NCBI RefSeq assembly: GCF_037969765.1
Contig: NZ_CP150207.1
Location: 868,001-932,000 of the forward strand
Source of the DNA: Paenibacillus sp. FSL W8-0186
GTDB lineage: Bacteria > Bacillota > Bacilli > Paenibacillales > Paenibacillaceae
Length of the DNA: 64,000 nt
Direction: 5' to 3'
Shown: in pieces, positions 35,122 through 43,412 of the stretch
Position numbering within the stretch: position 1 is the stretch's first letter
How the letters are laid out: each line of letters begins with the position of its first letter
Notes under the pieces: generated by a model
What the model was told of the DNA's origin: nothing
What the model saw: the letters and a program-made list of their open reading frames with translations, nothing else
Databases searched by the model: none
Made by a program: the position numbers and the translations under genes

Positions 35122-37002
35122 TTAATCCGTATAAAGATACCATCTGCGAACGAGCGGTATTCTCTTCCAATGCTTCTTGAGCCAAGGCAGTACGTAGTAG
35201 TCAAGTCCGAACATGCTGCCTGATCCGCCAATCAGCGCTACGCCAGCTGTCATGTACCAGAGCATTTCGCCCGATGCCATGCTCGAGGACCAGATCATGA
35301 TGCCGAGTCCAACCGTGATGATGGAGGACACTGCGGTGAACAGGCCGGCAATCAGCAGGAGGCCGATAATGATTTCTGCAAATACCATACCGGTTTGGAA
35401 TACGGTCGCAAGTCCGGTATAGCCGCCGTCGGATGTATAGAAGAAGAGACCCATAAACCAGTTCACCGTATTCGTGATAAATCCGGGTACCGGGAGTGCC
35501 GTAACGGCGGTAGACGCGCTTTCTACGGCGGATGCGGCCGCTTGAGCGTCAACGGTTGTCGTCACGGCCTGCGCCGCTTCGCTTGCCGCGGATATCGCAT
35601 CGCCGGCATTTGGCGGCGCCGGAATCAGAAAGATTTCGGAAGGGTTCTTGAGCACTTTAGGCAGCTTGTCGAGACCTTCCTGCAGCCATTTGTAGCCGAC
35701 GAATACCCGGAGCGGCAGCAGCCAGAAGTTAGGTGAACGCTTGGCGAAATGGCCGCCTACGAAGCTTCGGCGATTGTTCACATGGAAAAATTCATGCATC
35801 ATATAAGTCCATACTTTATTGAAGCCAACCACCGTGAACAGATAGTACATATTGATCAAGTGCTTGAAGAGCATCGCCATGAATCCGCTGACCATGAACA
35901 TCTTATTCGGCAGTCCCACATTCGCTACGCCGTAGCGGCTGCCGATGCAGACCATCGTACCGTGGAAGCCTGGCTTGTAGGACTTCTTCGGTTTGCCCTT
36001 GACGTCCGCATAAATGTTATGAGCAATGAGCGGACCTGCTTGCTCGGCATTTTCGACCATTTGCGGAACCGGACGCGTCTCGCCTTCCGGGATATAGAAG
36101 ATGTTGTCGCCAACGATGTATACGTCCTCATGATCCACGCTTTGCAGCTTGTCGTTCGTAACGATCCGTTTGCGGCCTTCCTGCTGCACGTCGAGCTTGC
36201 CGACAAGGTCGGAGCCTTCAACACCCGCCGTCCAGACGATTGTTGCCGCTTCAAGCTCCTTCTCTCCAAGCAGGACGCTCGATTTCGTAACGCCGGTAAT
36301 TTTGGCGCTCGTTACGATTTCGACATTCATTTTATTCAGGCGTTTGACCGCCTTGCCGATCAGTTTATCTGGGAGAATCGGCAGAATTTTTGGCGCCATA
36401 TCCGCCACGACGAGGCGAACCTCGCTCGGATCGATGTAGAATTCCTTGCACAGCTCATCGCGGAATTCGGCAAGCTCGCCAACGAGCTCTACGCCGGTAA
36501 AGCCTGCTCCGACGACGACGAAGGAAAGCTTCTTCTTGCGGATCGCCGGATCCGTTTCCTTGGCAGCTTCGCTGAACATGCGGCGAACCTGTATTTTCAG
36601 CTTTACAGCGTCCTCATAAGACCATAAGGTCATCGCATGCTCCTCGGCGCCTGGAATGCCGAAGAACGTTGGCTTACAGCCGGTACCGATAACGAGGTAA
36701 TCGTATTTGTACGTTTGTTTCTTGGAGCGAAGCTCTTTCGCTTTAAAATCAATGTTGTCGATGTAGTCCAGGACGACATCCACTTTCTGTCCCGCGAAAA
36801 TTTTCTTTAAATCAATCTGAATGGAATCCTCGGGTGCCCGGTTTGCCGCGACTTCGTGCAATTCCGTCAGCAGCGTATGGTACGGGTTCTTGTCAATCAA
36901 CTGAATCTCGACATCTTTGTCTTTTTTGAACAATTTGGCCAGATGCTTCGAGGTGACGACACCGCCGTAACCGCCGCCAAGAACGACTATTTTCTTCAAC
37001 AT
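35122..37002 (-). CDS. ndh2: Type II NADH dehydrogenase with C-terminal membrane domain (Ndh2 of EET)
   Basis: Flavoprotein of 626 aa that oxidises NADH and reduces a membrane quinone. ATG 37002 has AGAAGG 5 bases upstream. The first ~400 residues are a normal NDH-2: FAD-binding GGGYGG at about 9-14, a second Rossmann motif FVVVGAGFTGVELVGE at about 161-176, and the late FAD contact DVYIVGDNIF. Ordinary NDH-2 proteins stop there; this one carries a further ~200 residues with several helices (for example LATVFQTGMVFAEIIIGLLL) like a DoxX-type domain. In between is an Ala/Thr-rich stretch (SAASEAAQAVTTTV). This extended form is typical of Ndh2 in the Listeria electron export pathway. It is probably in one operon with pplA upstream. 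Confidence 0.93.
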   Translation of the reverse strand: MLKKIVVLGGGYGGVVTSKHLAKLFKKDKDVEIQLIDKNPYHTLLTELHEVAANRAPEDSIQIDLKKIFAGQKVDVVLDYIDNIDFKAKELRSKKQTYKYDYLVIGTGCKPTFFGIPGAEEHAMTLWSYEDAVKLKIQVRRMFSEAAKETDPAIRKKKLSFVVVGAGFTGVELVGELAEFRDELCKEFYIDPSEVRLVVADMAPKILPILPDKLIGKAVKRLNKMNVEIVTSAKITGVTKSSVLLGEKELEAATIVWTAGVEGSDLVGKLDVQQEGRKRIVTNDKLQSVDHEDVYIVGDNIFYIPEGETRPVPQMVENAEQAGPLIAHNIYADVKGKPKKSYKPGFHGTMVCIGSRYGVANVGLPNKMFMVSGFMAMLFKHLINMYYLFTVVGFNKVWTYMMHEFFHVNNRRSFVGGHFAKRSPNFWLLPLRVFVGYKWLQEGLDKLPKVLKNPSEIFLIPAPPNAGDAISAASEAAQAVTTTVDAQAAASAVESASTAVTALPVPGFITNTVNWFMGLFFYTSDGGYTGLATVFQTGMVFAEIIIGLLLIAGLFTAVSSIITVGLGIMIWSSSMASGEMLWYMTAGVALIGGSGSMFGLDYYVLPWLKKHWKRIPLVRRWYLYTD

Positions 37003-37045
37003 ATTCACCTTCTTACTTTAGGCTGGTAATCGTGGAGATGTGCTG

Positions 37046-37174
37046 CTATATAAGCTGAACTGTTGAATTCGATGCGGGGTAGGTACGTAAAATGTCCTTA
37101 CGATCGCTGTTGCTCCTAGATTTCTTGGATGAAATAGATTGCCCGCATCTCATTCTTTAGTTCATCTTATATAG
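37046..37174. repeat. Family C inverted repeat between pplA and ndh2
   Basis: Two 33-base arms, 37046-37078 and 37142-37174, match in inverted orientation at 27 of 33 positions (CTATATAAG, TGAACT, GATGCGGG shared). Related single arms occur at about 38239-38260 and 38511-38541. It lies in the 190-base gap within a likely operon, so its transcript could form a long stem. Confidence 0.75.
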
Positions 37175-37194
37175 CGAATGATTTAAGACTAGTA

Positions 37195-38103
37195 TTATTT
37201 AGCTTGCTCAAGCGCTTTGGCTGCAAGATCGTAGTATGACTTCAAGCTGATCGATACGCCGGAGATGGCATCTGTTTTGCCTTCGTCATTGAAGCTAACC
37301 GCAGCTGGATCTTGTTTCTCAACAAGATATTGCTCGGCTTTGGCAGCTTGCTCATGCCATTCTGCTTGCGCGCCGCCATTAGCAACCATGCCGTACTTGC
37401 CGTCGATGGAGTTTTGTTTCTTATCTTCACCAGCTTCGTTTACGCCGCTGAAGTTCACTCTGACGATGTTTCCTGCGGATACGATGACGTCAACGGTTTC
37501 TTTCCAGCCGGATTTCTCGGCGAATTTGTCTTCTTCGGCGTGGTAGTTGCCATCTTTGTAAGGTCCTGGCTGGATTGGGCCTGCAGCCAGCGCCTGGTCA
37601 GCCAGGTCGAACAAATCGTTAACGTGAATGGATACGCCGGAAATAGCATCGGTTCTGCCCTCGGCATCAAGGGTTACGGCCTTCGTGTCTTGCTTCTCAA
37701 TCAGGAAAGCGATCGCTTTGGCCGCTTGTTCATGCCATTCTGCCTGCGCGTTTCCTTTTTCCTTCATGCCGTATTTGCCTTGTTCGGAATAAGTAACTTT
37801 GTCTACCGGAACGGTTGCGTTGGTGCCATTCCAATCGACGTCCGTGATTTTGCCGCCTTCCACCTGCAGCTTCACGAAGTATTGCCAGCCGGATTTTGGA
37901 TCTTCCTTACCCATGGCGAAGTATAGACCGTCCTGGAATTTGCCTTCTGCAGCTGGAGCTTCGGCTGAAGCGTTGGCAGAGCTGTTCTCGGCAGCTGGAG
38001 CGTTGTTGGCCGGATTCGCCGTATTAGCTTCATTTTTGGCCCCGCACCCTGCAAGAAGTCCTAGCAGTAAAGCGCTGCATAGTAGAATGGATGCTTTTTT
38101 CAT
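37195..38103 (-). CDS. pplA: PplA-like lipoprotein with two FMN-binding domains
   Basis: Surface lipoprotein, 302 aa, the likely terminal carrier of extracellular electron transfer. The signal peptide ends LLAGC (Cys20), followed by an Ala/Asn/Glu linker to about residue 54. Two FMN_bind domains follow, at about 55-165 and 180-298, each with a DGLYFAMG- or DGNYHAEE-type start, a KYGM segment and a closing acceptor motif. The motifs read DAISGVSIH (acceptor Ser158) and DAISGVSIS (Ser284), where many FMN_bind proteins have SGAT. FMN would be attached by the ApbE-type enzyme encoded at 18931-20025. In Listeria the signal peptide of PplA also gives a pheromone; the equivalent here would come from residues before Cys20. 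Confidence 0.93.
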   Translation of the reverse strand: MKKASILLCSALLLGLLAGCGAKNEANTANPANNAPAAENSSANASAEAPAAEGKFQDGLYFAMGKEDPKSGWQYFVKLQVEGGKITDVDWNGTNATVPVDKVTYSEQGKYGMKEKGNAQAEWHEQAAKAIAFLIEKQDTKAVTLDAEGRTDAISGVSIHVNDLFDLADQALAAGPIQPGPYKDGNYHAEEDKFAEKSGWKETVDVIVSAGNIVRVNFSGVNEAGEDKKQNSIDGKYGMVANGGAQAEWHEQAAKAEQYLVEKQDPAAVSFNDEGKTDAISGVSISLKSYYDLAAKALEQAK

Positions 38104-38136
38104 GTTAAATGACCTCCAAATAATAAAATTGTATAT

Positions 38137-38159
38137 ATTAAAATGTGAACCATTTTAAT
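38137..38159 (-). promoter_or_regulatory. Perfect 9-bp palindrome upstream of pplA
   Basis: ATTAAAATG-TGAAC-CATTTTAAT has perfect 9-bp arms and lies 34-56 bases upstream of the pplA start codon. It is a good candidate operator. I do not recognise the regulator; it does not match the FNR, Rex or CcpA consensus. Confidence 0.55.
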
Positions 38160-38265
38160 AACGTAGGGGATATTTAATAAGGAAAATCAGGTGTCCAGGA
38201 TAAACAAGCAAATACCTTTGAGTGCGCCTGTTCCAATCTATAGTTCAGCCTATATAAGCTGCGTG

Positions 38266-38316
38266 CCACTAAGTAGTGAGTCACTAAGCAGTGAGCCACT
38301 AAGCAGTGAGCCATTA
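38266..38316. repeat. 15-bp tandem repeat upstream of pplA
   Basis: GCCACTAAGTAGTGA, then GTCACTAAGCAGTGA and GCCACTAAGCAGTGA, followed by a decayed fourth copy starting GCCATTAA. Each unit is itself a small palindrome (CACTAAGCAGTG). Confidence 0.8.
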
Positions 38317-38329
38317 ACGGTGTCATATA

Positions 38330-38514
38330 CTAGATGGAATTCATGTATCTAATTCGGCCCAGAGCGAATGTTTCAAGGGGTTAAATGGATTTTATGCACC
38401 TAAAATCAAGAATCCAGCCCAAGATAGCCATCTCCCCTCGTTTAATGACCTGAAATACATTTAAATCACCCTTCCCTTCCTTGTCGCCGAAACTAGCTGC
38501 AATAAATCCATTTA
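38330..38514. repeat. Four-unit palindromic repeat, family A, copy 4
   Basis: Direct units at 38330 (CTAGATGGAATTCATGTATC) and 38381 (TTAAATGGATTTTATGCACC); inverted units near 38434-38462 and ending at about 38514 (GCAATAAATCCATTTATA). Pitch 51 bp. Its first half aligns with the reverse complement of copy 3. Confidence 0.75.
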
Positions 38515-38600
38515 TACAAGTTGAACTATGGAATTGAATGTTGAAAAAGGCTGGAAATCCTTTGTTTGAGGAAAGTTTAGCATATAAATAAAAGCATATA

Positions 38601-38616
38601 TGTGAAATAAATCACT
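38601..38616. promoter_or_regulatory. FNR/CRP-type box between pplA and the HD-GYP gene
   Basis: TGTGAAATAAATCACT matches TGTGA-N6-TCACA except at the last base. For transcription toward pplA, a weak -10 (TAAACT, 38579-38574) would put the box at -41.5; the leader would then be about 460 bases long and contain the repeats. Toward the HD-GYP gene no -10 is seen at that distance. Confidence 0.45.
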
Positions 38617-38853
38617 TAGTATGTGATAAAAAACATCTCGCCTAGACCTGCAAGAGGCAGGAGGCTTGATGCAGAGCGAATACAAGCGGTTACTTATATT
38701 TTAAAATTTATTTTTTTAAATATATTGCGAAATCTTTCTGACGATTTAGTTCTCAAGCTCCGGTTAAAACGGAAAAAGGTGTCAATTCTTCATACTTTTG
38801 AACCGATAATGTATATACAAGGCAACATCCATTATTTGTGCTAAACGGAAGGA

Positions 38854-40359
38854 ATGAGCATTTCATTGTCGGTGTATAAGACGTTTTATTCACGCCTATT
38901 GCTGAACTATATCGCAGGCTCGCTCGCCGCCGTCATTTCCATCGCCAGTCTTATCATTTTCGCCTTTAAGGAGATCCCGAGGAACGAGTATGTCTGGATG
39001 CTTGCAGTCATGTTCGTCTCCATTGCCGCCATGCTCGGGTTGGAGTGGGCGGTATTCTCCAGGCAAATCAGGCCGATCCGCCAGGCGTTCCATGAACCTG
39101 TCGGCACCTTCACTGAAATGCAGTCGATATATTTAAAGACCCACCGTCTGCCTGCGCTGACCGTCAAAAGAATTATCGGGCCCCATTTATTCGGGCTGGC
39201 CGTTCCCGCGGCCAGCTTGTCGCTATGGCTCGTGTCCGCGGGAGAACTATCGATTCCGCCTTATTATGTGCTGCTGGCGCTGCTTGGAGGTGCTTTTCTG
39301 GCCGGCATGCATGCACTGATTGAATTCTATCTCACCTCTCACTTTATCCGGCCTGTACTGGAAGAGATGCAGTTCCAATCCTTGCAGCTGTTCGGCAGGG
39401 AGCTGACGCTCGGCGGCCGTGTGCTTATCTCAATCAAACGCAAGTTAAGATGGAGTTTTTTTCTGATTGGGGCTTTTCCGCTTCTGTTATACAATCTCGC
39501 TGTTCAATTCAGGCTGGGAGATTGGAATGTCGACCATTCAGCCTATTGGAAATGGGCTGGCATTGTTCTTCTGATCGGGCTTGGCTTTGCTTTCTTCGGA
39601 TCGCGGCTGCTGACCCGGGAACTCGAGACGCCGATTCAGCATTTGTACGAAAGAATGGCCGAGGTCAAGGTTGGATACCTGCGGACGGAGGCCAGCGATC
39701 TGTTCTCCGACGAGTTCTCCCGGCTCGTCTCCGGCTTCAATCATATGCTGCGGGGAGTACGAATCCAGGCGGCACGCAATGATCAGCTGGTGGAGAGCTA
39801 TTTTGCGACGCTCGCCGCAGCGCTGGATGCCCGCGATCCATATACGGCCGGACATTCCTTAAGGGTCGCCGAATATGCGGTCCAGATCGGCAATTTGGCC
39901 AGACTCCCGAAGCATGTGGTCGATCAGCTCCGCAAAGCGGCTCTGCTCCATGACATTGGAAAGATCGGCATACCTGACGCCGTACTGCTGAAGGAAGGAC
40001 AGCTCAGCGAGGAGGAATGGGAACAGATCAAGGCTCATCCCGTATTGGGTGAGGCCATCCTGAAGCAGATTGAGCCAGCCGATGAGATGGCGGCATTTCT
40101 GCCGGGCGTCCGCTCCCATCATGAACGCTATGATGGCGCAGGCTACCCGGATGGCTTAAAGGGAGAAGAGATTCCGCTCTTCGGCAGAATTATTGCCGTT
40201 GCCGATGCCTTTGATGCGATGACCTCTGACCGCCCTTACCGCAAAGGCATGGATGCGGCAACGGCGATATGCATTCTGGAGAAGGGGAAGGGAACGCAAT
40301 GGGACCCTTATTTTGTCGGATTATTCGTACAGGCGTATTACGAGAAGCAAACGTCTTGA
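38854..40359 (+). CDS. Membrane HD-GYP phosphodiesterase
   Basis: Protein of about 501 aa that probably hydrolyses cyclic di-GMP. Six helices in the first ~250 residues are followed by a HAMP-like linker (RLLTRELETPIQHLYERMAE) and the HD-GYP domain at about 320-500. Key motifs are present: ALLHDIGKIGIPDAVLLK, then HHERYDGAGYPDGLKG. The start is uncertain: ATG 38854 is preceded directly by GGAAGGA, which is too close, so TTG 38866 or GTG 38872 may be used. The next gene, a histidine kinase, starts about 100 bases later on the same strand. Confidence 0.88.
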   Translation: MSISLSVYKTFYSRLLLNYIAGSLAAVISIASLIIFAFKEIPRNEYVWMLAVMFVSIAAMLGLEWAVFSRQIRPIRQAFHEPVGTFTEMQSIYLKTHRLPALTVKRIIGPHLFGLAVPAASLSLWLVSAGELSIPPYYVLLALLGGAFLAGMHALIEFYLTSHFIRPVLEEMQFQSLQLFGRELTLGGRVLISIKRKLRWSFFLIGAFPLLLYNLAVQFRLGDWNVDHSAYWKWAGIVLLIGLGFAFFGSRLLTRELETPIQHLYERMAEVKVGYLRTEASDLFSDEFSRLVSGFNHMLRGVRIQAARNDQLVESYFATLAAALDARDPYTAGHSLRVAEYAVQIGNLARLPKHVVDQLRKAALLHDIGKIGIPDAVLLKEGQLSEEEWEQIKAHPVLGEAILKQIEPADEMAAFLPGVRSHHERYDGAGYPDGLKGEEIPLFGRIIAVADAFDAMTSDRPYRKGMDAATAICILEKGKGTQWDPYFVGLFVQAYYEKQTS

Positions 40360-40455
40360 TGATTACTGATGCCGCTTCATGTTAATATGGTATGAACATA
40401 GAAATGCAGAAAGTTCCAATACCTTTTAACTTTGAACAAAGCGGGTGGAAAACAG

Positions 40456-41925
40456 ATGGGTCTTGGAAATTCCTTCTTGATGAATTTGGCTATGTTGGTT
40501 ACCGTCGCTTATTTAGCGAATGTTTTATATAAGTATTGGTTTTTGAAAACGCCGCGCAGGATCAATTACGTTTTATCCGTGCTGCTTATGATTTTTTCCG
40601 GTTGGATCTGCATGAGGTTTGGCTTCAAGCTGAGCGACAATGTCATCTTCGATCTGAGGTTCGTTCCCCTTCTGATCGCTACAGCCGTATATTCGCAGCC
40701 ACTTACGCTAGTGGTCATCGGCTTTGGAATCGGCTTGGTCCGGTTCACGTTTGGCGTGACTGAGGCTGCCCTCGCCGGATTTTTAAATTTGACGATTCTG
40801 GGCATCGTGTGCGCCGGAATCAACATATGGATGCAGAGAAGCAATTTTCGCTTCGTTATTAAAGGCGCGATCGCCATACTGATCGTCAATGCGGTAAATA
40901 CGATTAACATTGCTGTATTCGGCGTAATTCCATTCCGAAAGTACATGCTGGAAATTATGCCCGTCGTGCTGCCGCTCGGCATCGTCTTAAGCATCGTATT
41001 CGCCATGATGCTGCGTGATTTCCAGCTGGACCGCCGCCGCTCAATTGAGCTTAAGCATGCGAACGAACTGCTGCAGAGCCAGACGGAGGAGCTGCAGAAA
41101 GCGAAGCTGGCGCTGGAGGAACGGGCACAGCAGCTTGCGCTCGCTTCCCGATATAAGTCGGAATTTCTGGCGAACATGTCCCATGAGTTAAGGACACCGC
41201 TCAACAGTATTATCAACTTGGCGCAGATGATCTCGGAGAATTATCCTGAGAAAGATTCAGGCTCTGCGGATTATGGACGAATCATCTACAGATCGGGGCA
41301 GGAGCTGCTGCAGATTATTAATGATATTCTTGATTTGTCGAAGGTGGAGGCGGGGCGGCTGGAAATCGTCCAGGAGGAAGTAAACGTAAAGGAGCTGCCG
41401 CAGCTGCTCTATTTACAGTTCGAACAGACGGCCCGGCAGAAGGGAGTAGGCTTCGACATCAGCACAGCTTCCGACTTGCCGGCTACGATCATCTCTGATC
41501 CCCAACGAATCGGGCAAATATTGCGCAATCTGCTCTCCAACGCTTTTAAATTTACGGACAAAGGTAATGTCAGGATGGAGATATACAAGGTACAAGCGAA
41601 TGCGCGGGGCAGAGGTGAATATATCGCGTTTGCCGTGAAGGACACCGGGATCGGGATTCCGCCGGACAAGCACAAGGTCATCTTTGAACCGTTCCATCAG
41701 GGGGACGGCTCCATCAGCCGCAAGTATGGGGGGACAGGGCTTGGATTGCCGATCAGCAGGCATTTGGCTTGTCTGCTGGGCGGATGGATCGATATGGAGA
41801 GCCAAGAAGGCGAAGGAAGCACCTTTATACTCTACCTGCCTAGGTCTCCGCATGTGCAAGCATCCGGTTTGCCTCCAGCTGCCGAGGATAAAGCGATGTT
41901 TGCCGGACGCGGCATATCCGGTTAA
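40456..41925 (+). CDS. Histidine kinase with a 5TMR-LytS-type sensor
   Basis: Hybrid-free sensor kinase of 489 aa. ATG 40456 has GGGTGG about 7 bases upstream. The N-terminal ~190 residues hold five or six helices with conserved FDLRFVPLLIATAVY and GIGLVRFTFG, the 5TMR-LYT type found in LytS. A coiled coil (about 195-240) leads to the H-box FLANMSHELRTPLNSIINLA and an ATPase with DTGIGIPPDKHKVIFEPFHQ and GGTGLGLPISRHL. No response regulator gene lies next to it. RidA follows after 35 bases. Confidence 0.88.
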   Translation: MGLGNSFLMNLAMLVTVAYLANVLYKYWFLKTPRRINYVLSVLLMIFSGWICMRFGFKLSDNVIFDLRFVPLLIATAVYSQPLTLVVIGFGIGLVRFTFGVTEAALAGFLNLTILGIVCAGINIWMQRSNFRFVIKGAIAILIVNAVNTINIAVFGVIPFRKYMLEIMPVVLPLGIVLSIVFAMMLRDFQLDRRRSIELKHANELLQSQTEELQKAKLALEERAQQLALASRYKSEFLANMSHELRTPLNSIINLAQMISENYPEKDSGSADYGRIIYRSGQELLQIINDILDLSKVEAGRLEIVQEEVNVKELPQLLYLQFEQTARQKGVGFDISTASDLPATIISDPQRIGQILRNLLSNAFKFTDKGNVRMEIYKVQANARGRGEYIAFAVKDTGIGIPPDKHKVIFEPFHQGDGSISRKYGGTGLGLPISRHLACLLGGWIDMESQEGEGSTFILYLPRSPHVQASGLPPAAEDKAMFAGRGISG

Positions 41926-41960
41926 TATTTATACTAGATCAATGAGAAAGGTTGGAATAG

Positions 41961-42341
41961 ATGATGGAAAAGCAAGTATTATCTACAACGGCAGCACCTG
42001 GAGCGATCGGGCCGTATTCGCAGGGAGTAGTCATCGGCGATCTCATATATACCTCCGGGCAGCTTGGCCTCGTTCCGGAGACCGGACAATTCGCGGAGGG
42101 AGTGGAAGCTCAGACGGCTCAAGCGCTGAACAATGTGAAAGCGATTCTTGAGGCGGCGGGAAGCGGCCTGGACAAGGTCGTGAAAACGACAGTATTCTTA
42201 AAGGATATGAATGATTTCGTAAAGGTAAATGAAATCTACGGCTCGTTTTTTGCCGAGCCTTATCCGGCACGCAGTGCGGTTGAGGTTGCCCGTCTTCCGA
42301 AGGACGGCTTGGTCGAGATCGAAGTTATTGCACTGAAGTAA
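41961..42341 (+). CDS. ridA: RidA family reactive enamine/imine deaminase
   Basis: Protein of 126 aa (YjgF/YER057c/UK114 family). RidA hydrolyses reactive 2-aminoacrylate-type intermediates made by PLP enzymes. The signature RSAVEVARLPKDGLVEIEVIAL is split over the C-terminus; the active-site Arg is in ARSAVEV and the N-terminal GAIGPYSQ loop is intact. Two ATGs in tandem (41961 and 41964) follow a GAAAGG site. Soluble trimer in known members. Confidence 0.93.
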   Translation: MMEKQVLSTTAAPGAIGPYSQGVVIGDLIYTSGQLGLVPETGQFAEGVEAQTAQALNNVKAILEAAGSGLDKVVKTTVFLKDMNDFVKVNEIYGSFFAEPYPARSAVEVARLPKDGLVEIEVIALK

Positions 42342-42380
42342 TACTGAAACAGGCAGACCCGATACCGTCTTCTGTCCAAA

Positions 42381-42431
42381 GGTCACGTACATTACCTGGG
42401 TTATCGCAAGGGATGTAAGTGGCCTTTTTTT
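42381..42431 (+). terminator. Terminator after ridA
   Basis: GGTCACGTACAT pairs with ATGTAAGTGGCC over a 20-base loop and is followed by seven T. Confidence 0.7.
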
Positions 42432-42442
42432 AAAAATGCCGG

Positions 42443-43198
42443 TCAATCCCGCTCTCGCGAACGCATAAGTCCAATCCACAGCGCATACAGCAATAAAATG
42501 AAGGCGAGGACGGCAGCGGTCATGCTGAGTCCAGGGATGCTCTTCTGTTCAATGGCAATGGCCGCATAAGCCCAGACGAATACCAGCGGCAGCACACCAT
42601 CGCGGGGGCGGAGGGTTATTCCGATAGCAGCAGCGGTGCCTGCGGATAGCAGGATAATCCCTGCTGTTTTGGGATTCAGGTTTATCCCGAGACCTCCATG
42701 GAAGAGAATAACAGCGAGATTAACCAGCGTGGCCACGCAAATCCATCCAAAATAAATGCTGAATGGCAGCCGGAGCAGCCAAGTCTCTCCAGAAGTTGGC
42801 GTATAGACGTAGCGGGTCTTGGCATAGATGACGGCAAGCGATAGAAGCAGGGCGAGCATGGCGGCAAAGGATAATGCGATATATTGATACTGCCATAAGA
42901 ATACCCAGGCCATATTAAAAATACAGGACAGGATGAACCAATAGGAAATGGCCAGCACGGAATCCTGTCTTCCGGTATTTCTTCGCAGCTGATATACGAT
43001 ATATCCGGCTAGCAATAGATAGATTAGCGCCCAGATCATAAACGCGTATCCGGCCGGCGTGATGGGGGTATGATATTTGTCGGATAATTGCCCGGTGGTC
43101 ATCCCGCCCATCGGAATCGCCATGGCCAAATAATTGACGCCGAGGACGGCCGCATAGAACAGCGCATTCCACCAGCGGAAGGCATTGTTACGAAACAT
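42443..43198 (-). CDS. TspO/MBR-related membrane protein
   Basis: Membrane protein of 251 aa with about eight helices. ATG 43198 has AGGAGGT 7 bases upstream, a near-perfect site; the open frame further up has no such site. The N-terminal half has ITPAGYAFMIWALIYLLLAG and later AWVFLWQY, both features of the TspO/tryptophan-rich sensory protein family, with three extra helices at the C-terminus as in the longer bacterial forms. A tetrapyrrole or lipid-ligand role is known for short TspO proteins only. Confidence 0.75.
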   Translation of the reverse strand: MFRNNAFRWWNALFYAAVLGVNYLAMAIPMGGMTTGQLSDKYHTPITPAGYAFMIWALIYLLLAGYIVYQLRRNTGRQDSVLAISYWFILSCIFNMAWVFLWQYQYIALSFAAMLALLLSLAVIYAKTRYVYTPTSGETWLLRLPFSIYFGWICVATLVNLAVILFHGGLGINLNPKTAGIILLSAGTAAAIGITLRPRDGVLPLVFVWAYAAIAIEQKSIPGLSMTAAVLAFILLLYALWIGLMRSRERD

Positions 43199-43412
43199 AT
43201 ATATACCTCCTGCGATGCTTGATTTAGAAATGAACCTAGGATGTAACCAAGTAGTGTTTATGATATGAATATACCCAATTAGCGCGAATGATATCAGGCG
43301 GTGTGTTATCATATTCATTGGATGCCGATCACCTGGCGAAGCGTTTGAGAATGGCCGGGTTATGGGCAAAATGGATCAGAGGAAAATGGAATAGAAACGA
43401 CGGGAGATCACC

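Larger units (their letters stand above)
38104..38853. other. Regulatory and repeat-filled region upstream of pplA
   Basis: 750 bases with no convincing gene. It holds a perfect operator-like palindrome near pplA (38137-38159), arms of family C (about 38239-38260 and 38511-38541), a 15-bp tandem repeat (38266-38316), a family A element (38330-38514) and an FNR-type box (38601-38616). Confidence 0.75.

Noticed and set aside
38623..38844. 73-codon frame before the HD-GYP gene
   Set aside because: No ribosome site, ends just before the next gene, and the region is AT-rich and regulatory.
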